Assembly (NCBI GenBank): GCA_030770535.1
Contig: JASVEC010000209.1
Span: forward strand, 1-31,156
Source: Batkoa obscura
Lineage: Eukaryota; Entomophthoromycota; Entomophthoromycetes; Entomophthorales; Batkoaceae
Length of the DNA: 31,156 nt
Reading direction: 5' to 3'
In this document: one piece after another, positions 1 to 11,001 of the stretch
Position numbering within the stretch: the stretch's first letter is position 1
How the letters are laid out: the number at the start of each line of letters is the position of its first letter
Program-made: the position numbers and the translations under genes
The notes under the pieces: model-generated
Database searches by the model: none
The model's input: the letters and a program-made list of their open reading frames with translations, nothing else
What the model was told of the DNA's origin: nothing

Positions 1-113
1 TTTGATCCCAATGATCTGGTATGTCTTGTTGTTTATTATAAACTATGTTTTTGGGCTTCATTTTATCCACTAATAGCAATAATAATTAATATATGATCTT
101 TTTATAGTTATAA

Positions 114-668
114 TTATTTCATACACTCATCATCCAAATAGTTGTCCTTAATATTACTATTACTTTGCTTAATAAATTTAATTACGATTACTATATAAAT
201 AAACAAATTTTATAGACTCGATAACTTACTTTTTTATCATAAATATATTCTGCTTTTGATTCTTTTTTATTTGGTCTAAAATTGTTTCCTTTTCGATGTA
301 ATTGACCTGCGTTAGTACCATTTGAATTCACTATACTACCCCATTGATTTGATGTTCTACTATTAGTATTGATGTTACTTTCATTACTTTGCTTTGATTC
401 TACTTTACTAATATTAACCTGATTCTAAAAAACAAAAAACAAATTTCATTTGGGATAAAATTCAATTTAGAGAATCTATCAATCTTACTCTGTCATTCCA
501 ACCTCCATGCCTATTTCCACTCCTTTCCATTCTGTTTATATTTTTATTGTTTGATTTACTTACATTCTCACTAGGTTTAAAATTTCTACCTGTACGATGT
601 AAGTTACCTGCTTTTGGATCAATAATTTCTGGTCGTAAGGAGTTCCATGCATTTACAGTGTCATCCAT
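114..668 (-). CDS. Unknown small protein with repeated LHRxGxNFxP motif (3 exons proposed)
   Basis: Exons are 489-668, 230-424 and, less surely, 114-146. Both introns join in phase 0 (donors GTAAGA and GTAAGT); the first acceptor is TTTTTTAG and the second a weaker TTAAG. The start is an ATG at 668 in a good context, because the open frame upstream of it has no ATG. The product would be about 135 residues, polar and Asn/Ser/Lys-rich, with no signal peptide or membrane segment. Exon 1 contains AGNLHRTGRNFKP and exon 2 contains AGQLHRKGNNFRP, each preceded by a short W-containing stretch (NAWNS, NQWGS), so the protein seems built from a duplicated unit of about 40 residues. I do not recognise the family. 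An in-frame stretch with another W motif (DHWDQ) lies at 1-60, so the last exon may instead be further left and off the window. Confidence 0.55.
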
Positions 669-1575
669 TATTGTATGATTAGGTTGAAGATTAGTTCTCG
701 AATTCAAGAAAAGTTAAGAATTGATATTTTTTAAAAATTGAGTTGAATAAAAAGTGCACTTTTTTAATTTATAAAATATACAGGGTGATGACCTAATCAT
801 TTCTTATACATTAAAAAGTGAATATGTGATAGGGTTTAATAAATGATAATAGATAGTTATTTAATGCTTTATTTAAAAATATAAGTAAAATGAATTGATT
901 AATATAATACGTTATTTATATATAATATTTATTAGCATATCAGATTCTGCAAATTATTACTAAAACTATATGATAAATTGTAAGTTTTACAAATTAATGT
1001 ACTTAATTTAACATCTAGATAATAAAAATTAATAAATTAAATCAGATAGTTGTGACTATTTTGTTTTGGGATTAATAAATGGGAGTGTCTTTTTTAACTT
1101 CATTATTTCTTCCATTTTTTAAGCGCTATCTAAACGGAAAATTTGCTAACAAAATTCTTAAACACAAAAATACATCCCCAAATAAATAAATAGTAGTACT
1201 ATTGTAGTCGATTCTTTTATAACTCTTTTATAAAACACATTATACATATAATAATATTCCATAATCGAAAAATCACTACTCTCAAGTACTCTGTCGTCAC
1301 TAATAAATTTTAGCAAAAAAGCAAAATTGAACGAATATCAATTCGAATGCATAGAAAAAAACACCAAATCAGTCCATTTTAAATTCCAAATTTAACAAAT
1401 AAAATTAAATATTCAATAATACAAAGGGATAAAATAGGTTCGAGAAAGTAATAAATTCAATGGATGAAGATTTCTAACTTGTTATTTAATCGATCATTAA
1501 AAGTATTAAAGTAAAATAAACTGATATCATTATTTACAACTAATACTAATATCCCCCTCCCTCTTTTTATTTAGT
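669..1575. other. Divergent intergenic region
   Basis: This spacer separates the unknown minus-strand gene from C1-THF synthase and should hold both promoters. It contains one MITE copy (1081-1179). The rest is A/T-rich with no supportable ORF. A pyrimidine tract ending in TTTAG sits directly before the C1-THF ATG and resembles a 5'-UTR intron acceptor, but no donor could be fixed. Confidence 0.5.
1081..1179 (+). mobile_element. MITE copy a
   Basis: A 99-bp element beginning GGGAGTGT and ending ACATCCCC, with AAGCGCT at its centre. It is flanked by the 4-bp direct repeat AAAT/AAAT, which I read as a target-site duplication. It belongs to the 12-copy family described in the findings. The plus orientation used here means the arm ending TTCTTAAACA...ACATCCCC is on the right. 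Confidence 0.8.
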
Positions 1576-4500
1576 ATGGCAAAATTATTGGATGGAAAAG
1601 TAGCATCGAAGTAAGTTTCTTTTTATTCCCTCATTTTCTATTATTTAATGTCAACTCAACTTTCATTTCTTCCTTTATAGGAATATTCGTGATGCATTAA
1701 AAATTGAAGTAGAAGATTGGAAGAATAAGTATCCAACATTTAAACCTCACTTAGCCATTGTACAAGTGGGTGGTCGAGAGGACAGTTCCTTGTATGTTAA
1801 AATGAAAGAAAAGGCAGCTTTAGAAGTAAGCATAAATTTTCTATTTGAAAAAAAAACTATTTCTAATAAGTTAATGGTAGATTGGTATTGGTTTTTCTCA
1901 TCTTAGTTTACCTGAAAATGTATCTCAATTTGAAGTAAGCTTTGAGGAATTAAATTTTATTTTGAATTTTAAAATGATTTAAATTATTTTTTCTGTTAGC
2001 TTATGACTCACATTAAACGCTTAAATGAAGATAATAATGTTCATGGATTTTTGGTTCAACTACCATTGCCTGATGGTTTAGATGAAAAACAAGTCACGGA
2101 TGCTATCCTTCCTTCAAAAGATGTGGATGGGTAAGAATAAGTTTGTTACTAGAGCTGTGAAAAGATTACTTATTTACTTACTTTTAGTTTTCATCCAACC
2201 AACATTGGCGATCTTTCTAAACGTAAAGCGGAGCCCATGTTTAAAGCTTGTACCCCATTGGGCTGTATTGAATTATTAAAACAATCGGGTGTTACTTTAG
2301 CTGGTAAACAAGCAGTTGTTGTTGGTCGTAGTGATATAGTAGTAAGTATTGTTATTAAATCTACAACAATTTGTTACTAATAGTTTATTTTAGGGCACCC
2401 CGGTCTTTCATTTATTGAACAATGAGAATTGTACTGTTACTTTGTGTCATTCTCAAACTCAAAATCTACCTGAAATTGTAAATCATTATTTCAATTAGAA
2501 TTTAGCTAACATTAATGCTTAATCAACTAGGTAAAAACAGCAGATATCCTAGTTGTGGCTATTGGTCAAGCCAATTACATTAAAGGAGAATGGGTTAAAC
2601 CAGGAGCTGTTGTTATTGATGTGGGTATGAATTCCATTCCAGGTAAATATCAATACACATTATCACCAAAAAAAAGTACAAAACTAACAGCCGCTTAGAT
2701 GCCACTAAAAAGTCTGGCATGAGATGGACTGGAGACGTTGAATTTGAAGAAGCCAGTAAAGTAGCCTATGCCATTACTCCAGTACCTGGAGGTGTTGGGC
2801 CAATGACTGTTGCCTTTTTGTTAAAAAACACAGTCATTTCTGCTCAAAGATATTATCAATGGTCTACTGAACGTAAAGTTGTTCCTTTGAAATTAGACTT
2901 ATTAGAACCTGTACCAAGGTGATTGAAATTTATATTTTATATTGAAGATGAAAGTACTAATAATATTTTTTAGCGATATCGATATTGCCTTAGCACAAAC
3001 TCCTAAACCAATTAGTACTTTAGCTAAAGAATTAAATGTTTTAGAATCTGAAGTAAATAATGATACAATAATGATAGCACATTATATTTATAAATTAAAT
3101 AGTTGGAGCCCTATGGAGATTATAAAGCCAAAGTACGTTTAAATATTTTAGAACGTTTAGAGCATCGTAAAAATGGTAATTATGTCGTAGTTACTGGGTA
3201 ATCATTATCATTGATAATAATACCTTAATATTAAACATCCATTTATTTTAGTATTAACCCTACACCCCTTGGCGAAGGTAAATCCACTACTACTATGGGA
3301 TTATGTCAAGCTCTTAGTAGTCAACTTGGAAAAGTAGCCATTGCATGTGTACGTCAACCATCTCAAGGGCCTACCTTTGGTATCAAAGGTGGTGCTGCAG
3401 GTGGGGGTTATTCTCAAGTTATTCCAATGGATGAATTTAATCTTCATCTTACTGGAGATATCCATGCAATTACTGCAGCTAATAATTTATTAGCTGCTGC
3501 TATTGATGCTCGTATGTTTCATGAAGCTACTCAATCAGACAAAGCTTTATTTAGTAGATTATGTCCAGCTAAGAAAGGAGAACGTAAATTTGCAGATGTT
3601 ATGTTGAAAAGATTAAGAGTAAATTTAATTACCATTTGACTTAATAACAACTATATTAATAATTAAATAATAGAAATTAAACATTGATAAAACCAATCCA
3701 GATGATTTAACAGAAGAAGAAATAAGCAAATTTGCTAGATTAGATATTGACCCAGAAACGATTACTTGGCAAAGAGTAGTTGATATTAATGATCGTTTCT
3801 TACGTCGTATTAATGTAGGATTAAATCCAACTGAAAAAGGGATGACTAGAGAAACTGGTTATGATATTGCTGTTGCTTCCGAATGTATGGCTGTATTAGC
3901 ATTAAGTACCTCTTTAAAAGATATGCGTGAAAGGTAAATTTAAAAAAATTATTGTATTATTTAATAACAAAATACTAAATAATAATAATATTTTAGATTA
4001 GGTAATATGGTAGTAGCTTCCAGTAAATCAGGCGATCCAATTACTGCTGATGATATTGGTATTGGTGGTGCTTTAACTGTATTAATGAAAGATGCTATTA
4101 AACCCAACTTGATGCAAACTTTAGAAGGAAGTGCGGTATTTGTCCATGCAGGACCATTTGCTAATATTGCGCATGGAAATTCATCCATTTTGGCTGATCG
4201 TATAGCCTTAAAGATAGCTGGTGTAGATAACAATAGTGACCAAGAAGCCGGATTTGTAGTAACTGAAGCCGGATTTGGTGCAGATATTGGAATGGAGAAA
4301 TTCTTTAATATTAAATGTAGAAATTCAGGTTTAGTACCTAATGTAGTAGTATTAGTAGCTACTATTAGAGCCTTAAAGATGCATGGTGGTGGACCAGAAG
4401 TTATACCAGGTAAACCATTACCAGTCGAATATACTGAGGAAAATTTAGAATTATTGGAAAAGGGATGCAATAATTTAATTCATCACATTAAAAATTGTCA

Positions 4501-5071
4501 TAAATTTGGGATCCCAGTAGTGGTTGCTATTAATAAATTCTCTAGTGATACAGAAAAAGAAGAGGAGTTGATTAAAGATTATGCAATGAATGCAGGTGCT
4601 TTTGCTGCCGTTACATCCAATCATTGGGCAAAAGGTGGTTTAGGGGCTGTTGATTTAGCTAATGCAGTAGTTGAAGCAAGTCAACAAGAAACTGATTTTA
4701 AATTATTATATCCATTAGAAGATTCCATTGAAACCAAAATTAACAAAATTTGTCAAGAAATTTATGGAGCTGATGGAGTAGAATTTTCCGAATTAGCTAA
4801 AAAGAAATTGGAATTATATACTCAACAAGGTTTCGATAAGCTTCCAATTTGTATGGCAAAAACTCAGTATTCTTTGAGCTCGGATTCAAAAGCTAAGGGG
4901 GTACCTAAAGGTTTTGTTATTCCTATCAGAGATATTAAAGCTTCTGTAGGTGCTGGTTTCTTATATCCTTTAGTTGGGGAAATGCAAACAATGCCTGGTT
5001 TACCTACTAGACCTTGCTTTTTTGATGTGGATATTGATTTAGAGTCAGGCGAAGTTAAAGGATTATTTTAA
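1576..5071 (+). CDS. ADE3: C1-tetrahydrofolate synthase (trifunctional MTHFD1/ADE3 type)
   Basis: This cytosolic one-carbon enzyme interconverts methylene-, methenyl- and 10-formyl-THF (NADP-dependent dehydrogenase, cyclohydrolase) and makes 10-formyl-THF from formate and ATP (synthetase). The 13 exons are 1576-1610, 1681-1825, 1881-1934, 2000-2130, 2188-2341, 2394-2477, 2531-2642, 2699-2918, 2974-3052, 3103-3197, 3252-3618, 3674-3933 and 3997-5071. All junctions are GT-AG and frame-consistent, giving 936 residues, the usual family length. The N-terminal dehydrogenase/cyclohydrolase domain (about 1-310) has the Tyr50/Lys54 catalytic pair (LYVKMKEKA) and the NADP-loop [11 protein letters not shown]. 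The synthetase domain (about 330-936) has the P-loop [13 protein letters not shown] near 374-386. The last exon encodes most of the synthetase. It looks complete and functional. The symbol follows the yeast cytosolic enzyme; no mitochondrial targeting sequence is evident. Confidence 0.96.
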
Positions 5072-5284
5072 ACCTAAATAATGAGAATAAGAATAATAAA
5101 TTAATATGTTATTTTTGAATAGTTTTAGGTTAACTTTCACTTTCATTTTCATACTGTTTTAATTCCCTTCAATTTTTAAAAATTCAAGCCTTAAGTAAAA
5201 AGAATATTCGAAAATTAACTAAATCAAGTTTGATAAGTTTTTTAAAGATTTAAGTTTTTTTGGATAAATAGTTAAATAGTAGCA

Positions 5285-7213
5285 ATGAAACCAAGTGAAC
5301 AAATAGAGCTTGAAATAAAGGAGAATAAAATAGAGAATACAATAGTAGAAGAGAAGATAACTGTAAATGGAATTGAAATAAAAGAAGAAATTGCTACAAA
5401 GTTAAGTGAGGATGAAACAATTACTGAAAAGGTCAGTGAGAAAATAAATGGGATTCAATTAACTAATTCAGAAGAAAAAGAAGAGGTGGGAAATAGTATA
5501 TTGATAGTCGAAGAGGAAGCTACGAAAGAAATAGAAACAAATAGCGAAGATAATTTTACAAGGTTATCACAAGGAGAAGAAGAAGAAGAAGAAGGAGTTG
5601 TAGAAGAGTTATTAAAAGAACAAGAGCTACAATTGAACATTGATATGATTACTTTATTTGAAGTGAGTAGTTAAATAGTATAGGAATTTTTTAAAATAAT
5701 TTTTTAAACAAAATAACTTAATAGAGTGTTACTCTTAGCAAAAAAAATTATGAAAAAAGAAAGTTATTAATTGAAAAAGTACAAGGTATATTAAATAGAG
5801 AATATCCAGAAGTAGAAATTAAAGTTTCATTATTTGGGTAAGATTAATTTACCAATTTATTTATTTTCTAAAATGTTTGTTAATTTTTAATATTACAAAT
5901 TAGATCAAGTGAAAATGGATTAGGTATGAAAATGAGTGATGTTGATATTTGTATATTAACTCCATGGGATGGGTTTAATGACGTTCGATTATTGGCTGAG
6001 CTACTAAAAAGGAGTAAGATGTTTATTTTAAACATATAAAATTAATATAATAAATAATCTTAATTAGATGGTTTTTCAAATATAAATTGTATATCACAAG
6101 CTAAAGTACCTATTATTAAAGCTTGGGATCCACAACTGTAAGTTAATTAGATAAAATAGATTAATAATCGTTTTTTTTTATTGACTTTATTTTTAGAAAA
6201 TTAGCATGTGATATTAACGTGAATAATCCATTAGCTATTCATAATACAGAACTAATTAAATGCTATGTAAATATTGATCCAAGGGTACAACCACTAGCTA
6301 TTACAATTAAGTATTGGGCAAAACAAAGAGTATTAAATGATGCAGGTAAATAAATTAGAATGATAATAATAATAATAGTAATTTTTAATAATAATTTTTG
6401 TAATTATAGCTGCTGGTGGAACATTATCTACATATTCTTGGGTGAATTTAATATTAAATTTTTTACAAACTAGACAACCACCAATATTACCTGTATTACA
6501 TCAATTACCATATAAAAAAGAAATGGAATTAGGAGTGGATGTGGGTTATTTTAAAAATATTAGTCTATTAAAAGGGTTTGGGTTGGCTAATAAAGAAACT
6601 TTAGGTGGTTTATTATTTGCATTTTTTAAGAAGTAAGTATTCATGTTGTTTAAAAAATTATTTATTAATCTTTTCTTCATTTTACATTAGATTTGGTTAT
6701 GAATTTGATTATGATAATCAAATAATAAGTTTACGAGAGGGAAAATTAATAAATAAAATAGATAAAGGATGGGATCAAATGAAAGGAAATTTCTCATTAT
6801 GTATTGAAGAAGTATTTAATGTGGAAAGAAATATAGGAAACAGTTGTGATTTGATATCAAGGTTAGGTTTAATATCTGAGTTTCAAAGGGGATGTAAAAT
6901 ATTATCCCAATCGAATAGTTTATATGAATTATGTCAAGGCTATTATGATGAAGTAACAGAAAATTTAAATTATTTTGATGGTAAATTTTTGAATATTTTA
7001 GAAGATGACTGGGTTACCATCAATGAACATATTTATAGACAAAGCACTATTAATGGGAATAATAATAATAATAATAGTAATAATAATAGTAATGGGAACA
7101 ATATTGTTAAAGTTACTAAAAAAGATGGGCAAGTTCAGTTGTTCAGTTTAAATAATAGTAGTAATAATACAGGAAAAGATAAAAGTAAAAGTGGTATTAG
7201 AAATAGGAAATAA
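5285..7213 (+). CDS. Cid1-like terminal nucleotidyltransferase (non-canonical poly(A)/poly(U) polymerase)
   Basis: It adds nucleotides to RNA 3' ends. Exons are 5285-5662, 5725-5837, 5904-6013, 6068-6137, 6197-6345, 6410-6632 and 6691-7213; all junctions are GT-AG and in frame, giving 521 residues. Residues 1-126 (exon 1) form a Glu-rich, low-complexity acidic extension. The nucleotidyltransferase core follows: the Gly-Ser motif with two metal aspartates (FGSSENGLGMKMSDVDICIL), the third carboxylate in LACDINVNN, and the central helix region DPRVQPLAITIKYWAK. The PAP-associated domain has ETLGGLLFAFFKKFGY and LCIEEVFNVERNIGNS. Near the C-terminus is an Asn/Ser run coded mostly by AAT/AGT, then a Lys/Ser-rich tail. 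In fission yeast Cid1 a histidine in the matching ISHNVGR segment favours UTP; here that position is Arg, so nucleotide preference cannot be assumed. It lies 213 bp after C1-THF synthase on the same strand. Confidence 0.9.
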
Positions 7214-7684
7214 ATATGATAAATAAAAAGGATATTTATTTTTTTGTAAAAAAATAAATGAAATAATACTTAGTAATAGAAAATTGTATTGTGGATTTAT
7301 TGATCAACTCTCATCTCCTAACTTCTTCTCTCTTTTTTCCCCTATCAATAACTCTATCCTTCTCTTTTTTTCTTTTTTCAAATGATTTTGTCTTCTTTTT
7401 AAGTGTGGTAAATTAAAGTTATATTAACTATTATTAATATATAATAAAAAAAATAAGGCTAACTAATTATATAATAAAAAATAGAATAGAATAAAAAAAA
7501 TGAAATGTGCAAAAAAAATAGTGCTGTTTATTGTTATTATTAATTATTTACTCATACGCTTTCCTTATTATGTATAATATATTTGGGTGTTTTTTATAGT
7601 TTTATCACTTTTTCCATTTTTTTTTAAGCGCTATTTGAATGGAAAACTTGCAATAAAATTCTTAAAAAATACATCCATATATAC
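7214..7684. other. Intergenic, pyrimidine-rich then A/T-rich
   Basis: The 3' flank of the nucleotidyltransferase gene has a strongly C/T-rich plus strand at about 7295-7405. It is followed by A/T-rich DNA and a MITE copy that ends 8 bp before the stop of the neighbouring minus-strand small secreted protein gene. No other gene is seen. Confidence 0.5.
7585..7676 (+). mobile_element. MITE copy b
   Basis: A 92-bp member of the family with the central TTTAAGCGCTATTTGAATGG segment, starting GGGTGTTT and ending ACATCC. ATAT lies just outside both ends (separated by TT on the left), compatible with the 4-bp A/T duplication. It is close to the 3' end of a small secreted protein gene. Confidence 0.7.
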
Positions 7685-7909
7685 TTAAACTTTAGTAGGA
7701 GCAGCAGATAATTTGTTTTTAATTTGATTACTGTTAGCCATGTTTTTAAAGTGAGAATTATCTAAAGCAAAGAAAGCTTGAGGAATAGGCTGTTGAAATT
7801 CACTATTAGTGGATTCTAAATTATTATTATTTTTATCAATAATAGGTTGTTTTAAGGACATGGATAGTATTAAGGGTAAAGAAGATAAGAAAATTAAATT
7901 AAATTGCAT
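7685..7909 (-). CDS. Small secreted protein, family member 1
   Basis: This intronless ORF codes for 74 residues. Residues 1-18 are a hydrophobic signal peptide (MQFNLIFLSSLPLILSMS). The mature part is short, polar and Asn/Gln-rich and lacks cysteines. It shares a pattern with the members at 10768-11001 and 13382-13705: M[HQ]-hydrophobic-LPLI[LF]S, then a D/K/N-rich stretch, then a short motif of the form [LM][EQ][AS][FT]. The conserved pattern in three copies, plus a matching TATA box about 68 bp upstream of the ATG, supports a real gene. Function is unknown; small size and secretion are compatible with an effector or wall-associated peptide, but the sequence does not show which. Confidence 0.7.
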   Translation of the reverse strand: MQFNLIFLSSLPLILSMSLKQPIIDKNNNNLESTNSEFQQPIPQAFFALDNSHFKNMANSNQIKNKLSAAPTKV

Positions 7910-7977
7910 GTTTGAACTTTGAATATTTTGTTGTCTTTGGCTTTAAAATGTTAAATTGTTGAAGAGCTAATGAGTTG

Positions 7978-7985
7978 TTTATATA
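7978..7985 (-). promoter_or_regulatory. TATA box of secreted protein 1
   Basis: TATATAAA on the minus strand, within AGTATATAA, about 68 bp before the ATG. The same AGTATATAA core stands 55-68 bp before the start of all three intact family members. Confidence 0.6.
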
Positions 7986-8749
7986 CTCCGGGTATTTTAG
8001 AAGTTTTTTTTCCGTAGGATGAGTTGAACGTTCAGATTTAATTTATTTATTATATAGGAAATTAAATATTGATTTCATTGAAAATCAATTAAATCGGAGA
8101 ATTAAATTTTAATTTAATTTCTTTTTTTTTTGATTATTGTAAATAAAATTTTAATATTTCTTAAAAAACAAAGTAATAAAATAAAATAATAAAATAATAA
8201 AATAATAAAATAATAAAATAATAAAATAATAAAATAAAATATCAAAGGTATTAGAGTTCTAAACTTATAACGTGATAAAATCTCTTATACATATAGTTTG
8301 TTGTTTGACTTGAATGTAAGTTAATCTGCAACTCTTACAGTCAACTTTTACTAACTCAATGTTTTTATGCTTTGTACTTTCAATATTTAATCTCATTTAC
8401 ATAAAGTGCTAAATGCAATTAAGATTACAGTACTTAGTTTACAATAGTAATAATCAATAAAAATAAATGTTGGTTTAAATTCCAAAACATTAAATCATAC
8501 AGTTAAAATTTTTATATGACAAGTTCAGCATTTCATTAAATGTAAGAATATTCATTCATCTAGTGCTTTTGAAAATTATTCAATATTAAATTATAGCCTA
8601 TATTTTTATAAAATCAAAATTCAAAAATGTCAAAATTGAAGAAACCCTATACTTTAGGATTTTTCTGCATCACATACAAGAGTCTTTAATCCTCAAACAA
8701 AACTGGGCAAAGCACTTTTGGGTGTATTAACTTTTTCAAGTTAGAATTC
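7986..8749. other. A/T-rich spacer with a microsatellite
   Basis: Apart from an 8-bp-unit microsatellite at about 8170-8236, I see no gene, RNA or mobile element in this stretch. Confidence 0.45.
8170..8236. repeat. Microsatellite, 8-bp unit AAAATAAT
   Basis: About seven to eight near-perfect head-to-tail copies of an AAAATAAT-type unit can be read directly. Confidence 0.85.
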
Positions 8750-8860
8750 GGGGTCAATGAGGCGAGTACCTTGTAGAGTAGATAGTAAATTAATTTTATT
8801 TTTATTAACTTTGGTTTCTGGTAAAGAGATTGCTAAGATTGAAATGATGCAAGGAGTAAA
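8750..8860 (-). pseudogene. Decayed small secreted protein relic (member 6)
   Basis: The minus strand reads IISILAISLPETKVNKNK followed by INLLSTLQ and then a stop, matching the signal-peptide end and N-terminal mature region of the intact family (LPLIFSRSLPKANVDKSQ in the 10768-11001 gene). No ATG is present: the 5' end runs straight into a TTTTGA hexamer repeat. I call it a 5'-truncated relic. The similarity is short and could be a chance hydrophobic match. Confidence 0.4.
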
Positions 8861-8897
8861 TAATTTTGATTTTGATTTTGATTTTGATTTTGATTTT
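8860..8897. repeat. Microsatellite (TTTTGA)n
   Basis: About six copies of TTTTGA lie on the plus strand, immediately upstream (in minus-strand terms) of the truncated secreted-protein relic. Confidence 0.85.
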
Positions 8898-10767
8898 TTA
8901 TGATTAAATTTGTTTTAAACTTGGATAACAATCGCTTTTGGTGAAATCATTCATTGTGAAACTGAATTTAGTTTACAGTTGTTGCAACTCCCTTGCGACC
9001 TAATTAACTGTATATTCATAAAAAAGGTTGTTAAAATTCGTCTAAAATATATTAAATTTGACTTTAAAAAAACATCTATATAAATAATTTGCTTATAGAA
9101 ATTACAGTTGTAAAGTCGTAAAAGAGTTACAGGAGTTGTAACACCCAAGTCAAAATTTTAAAAATGTATTAAATTTATCAATCCCCTTCCTCGAATGAAA
9201 ACAACGTTAATAAGTGTTTAATAAAGAGTAGCACCTAATCACTTAATTCTTGACTATGCAACAAAAACCACAATTGATATAGAACATAGCATAACAATTT
9301 ATTTTACATATCTGTTTAAATCAATTAGAATGTTTTAACTAAATCAGTGCCTTTTTTTATACCGATGTGTAAATATTTGAAAATGACAATGGATTGGCAG
9401 TAAACTTACAGTTTCATACGATAAAACTGAATAAAAAATTGATAACAGCTTAAACTTTATAATATCAAGCTATAGTTTATAGGATTTTACCCTATATAGT
9501 CTTATTTTATCAAACTTATTAAATCTATTAAATTTTATTGAGAATAACTTTATCAGGTTTTTTATAGCTATGTATAGTTGCTTTAAAAAGCTATATCAAA
9601 TCTTATTTATTCAAAATCACTATAATTTCACTATAATTTAAAAGTATGCTTCTATTAAAATATAAAAAATAATTCTGGTTTAATTTTTAGCTTGAGGTAT
9701 TATTATAAGATCATTGTTTAGAAGCACTAAAGGCCACAAATAAACCAAACAGATTAAACTAATGCGAATAATTACTCAAAAGTATCTTCAGACCTTCAAA
9801 TTCTTCTTATTTACATTAATCTTGACTATAATATCAATAAGAGGATGTATTTTTGTGTTTAAGAATTTTGCTAATAATTTTTCCACTCAAATAGCGATTA
9901 AAAGATGAAGTGATGAAGCCAAAAAAAACATCCTCATAAACACATCTGTTATACTGGATCTATCTTGGGAGATGGCTTGTTTAAACACTCTTATAATTTT
10001 TTCAAGTCCAATTTGTTTGTACAAATATTGCTTATAGTTTTAGAAAATAGACCCTTTATAATACATTTAGCTTATATGATAGCTTGTTGAACTACACTAC
10101 TAGAAGATTTCAATTTATCCTTACTTTTATCACTGTTGTTTGGAACAAGAGGGTCAATAAAATTAAAGATAATAATGTAAAAAGTCTATAAATGAATTAC
10201 ATTTTGAGAATAATTTTTTTATGCCTATTTCTTTGATGATTATTTATATGTTAACTTTTTAAGGTATTTTCCATAGTTTATGTTTAAAGATAACTTATTA
10301 TAAGAAATTAAAAATTAATTTCATACTAATATTTGGATTAAACAATAATTTCAACATTTATCTTTATCTCAATAAAGTCACCTTTTTATAAAAATAATAG
10401 AAGAATGAGTTTAAACTTAAAATTAAGACAATTGTTAACATTAAATAACAATCACTATAGCTATAAACTAGACATAAAAACTCTAATACAAGATGTTTAT
10501 AGTTATAATCAAGTATTTTTGCTACAACTTCTACATTCAATTATTTAAAAGATAAAAAGATAAAAAGTTTAACAACTGATACCTCTAATACTTAAGTCCA
10601 TCCACATTAAATTCAAAAACATATAAGGTTATAATTTTGTTTTTTATACTTTTATTAAAGTAGGCCAGCGAACATAATTCAACTCAAATCCCACTACTAA
10701 ATGCGACAAAAATAATGCAATAAAACTCCATCCCTATTTTAAACTTATTCAACTTAGAAGATGTTAC
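8898..10767. other. Long A/T-rich intergenic region
   Basis: Apart from one MITE at 9841-9935, I see no gene, RNA or recognisable transposon here. Short open frames such as 8951-9148 lack family resemblance, a start context or splice structure. Confidence 0.5.
9841..9935 (-). mobile_element. MITE copy c
   Basis: A 95-bp copy in reverse orientation: GAGGATGT at the left and ACATCCTC at the right, a perfect 8-bp terminal inverted repeat. ATAA flanks it on both sides (9837-9840 and 9936-9939). It is among the best preserved copies; the inner arms TTTTTCCACTCAAATAGCG and the opposite arm are readable. Confidence 0.85.
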
Positions 10768-11001
10768 TTATGTTTTGGTATTAATTGATCTAATGCCGTC
10801 TAATTTAGAAAGGAATTGTTCAAAGTTAGAAGCAATATCTGAGACTTGCTTTTCAGAAGTAGATTTTGCTTTTGATAATGTTTGTTTTAATCCATCATCA
10901 AAAGCTTCCATGTTATTTTGACTTTTATCTACATTGGCTTTAGGTAATGAGCGAGAAAAGATTAATGGTAAGAATACTAGAAACAAGTGAATGATATGCA
11001 T
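10768..11001 (-). CDS. Small secreted protein, family member 2
   Basis: This intronless ORF codes for 77 residues. The signal peptide MHIIHLFLVFLPLIFSRS is followed by LPKANVDKSQNNMEAF, the family pattern. The mature part is charged, has no cysteine and is probably helical (KQVSDIASNFEQFLSKL). A TATA box lies 55 bp before the ATG. The upstream AGCAAAACAT block also occurs upstream of member 3. Function is unknown. Confidence 0.7.
   Translation of the reverse strand: MHIIHLFLVFLPLIFSRSLPKANVDKSQNNMEAFDDGLKQTLSKAKSTSEKQVSDIASNFEQFLSKLDGIRSINTKT

Noticed and set aside
669-707. Upstream extension of the first gene beyond its ATG
   Set aside because: The frame is open but begins at TTG. The ATG at 668 has a good context and begins just before the repeat unit.
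1430-1450. GGTTCGAG as a tRNA B box
   Set aside because: No matching A box, no foldable acceptor stem and no anticodon arm around it. A similar GGTTCGAT at about 26624 was rejected for the same reason.
3961-4470. Minus-strand ORF of 169 codons
   Set aside because: It is antisense to the highly conserved formyl-THF synthetase exon and has no family resemblance.
5455-5640. Minus-strand Ser-rich ORF
   Set aside because: It is antisense to the GAA/GAG-rich acidic exon of the nucleotidyltransferase.
8951-9148. Minus-strand ORF of 65 codons in the intergenic region
   Set aside because: No signal peptide or motif of a known or local family, no promoter or intron signals, and random-looking composition.
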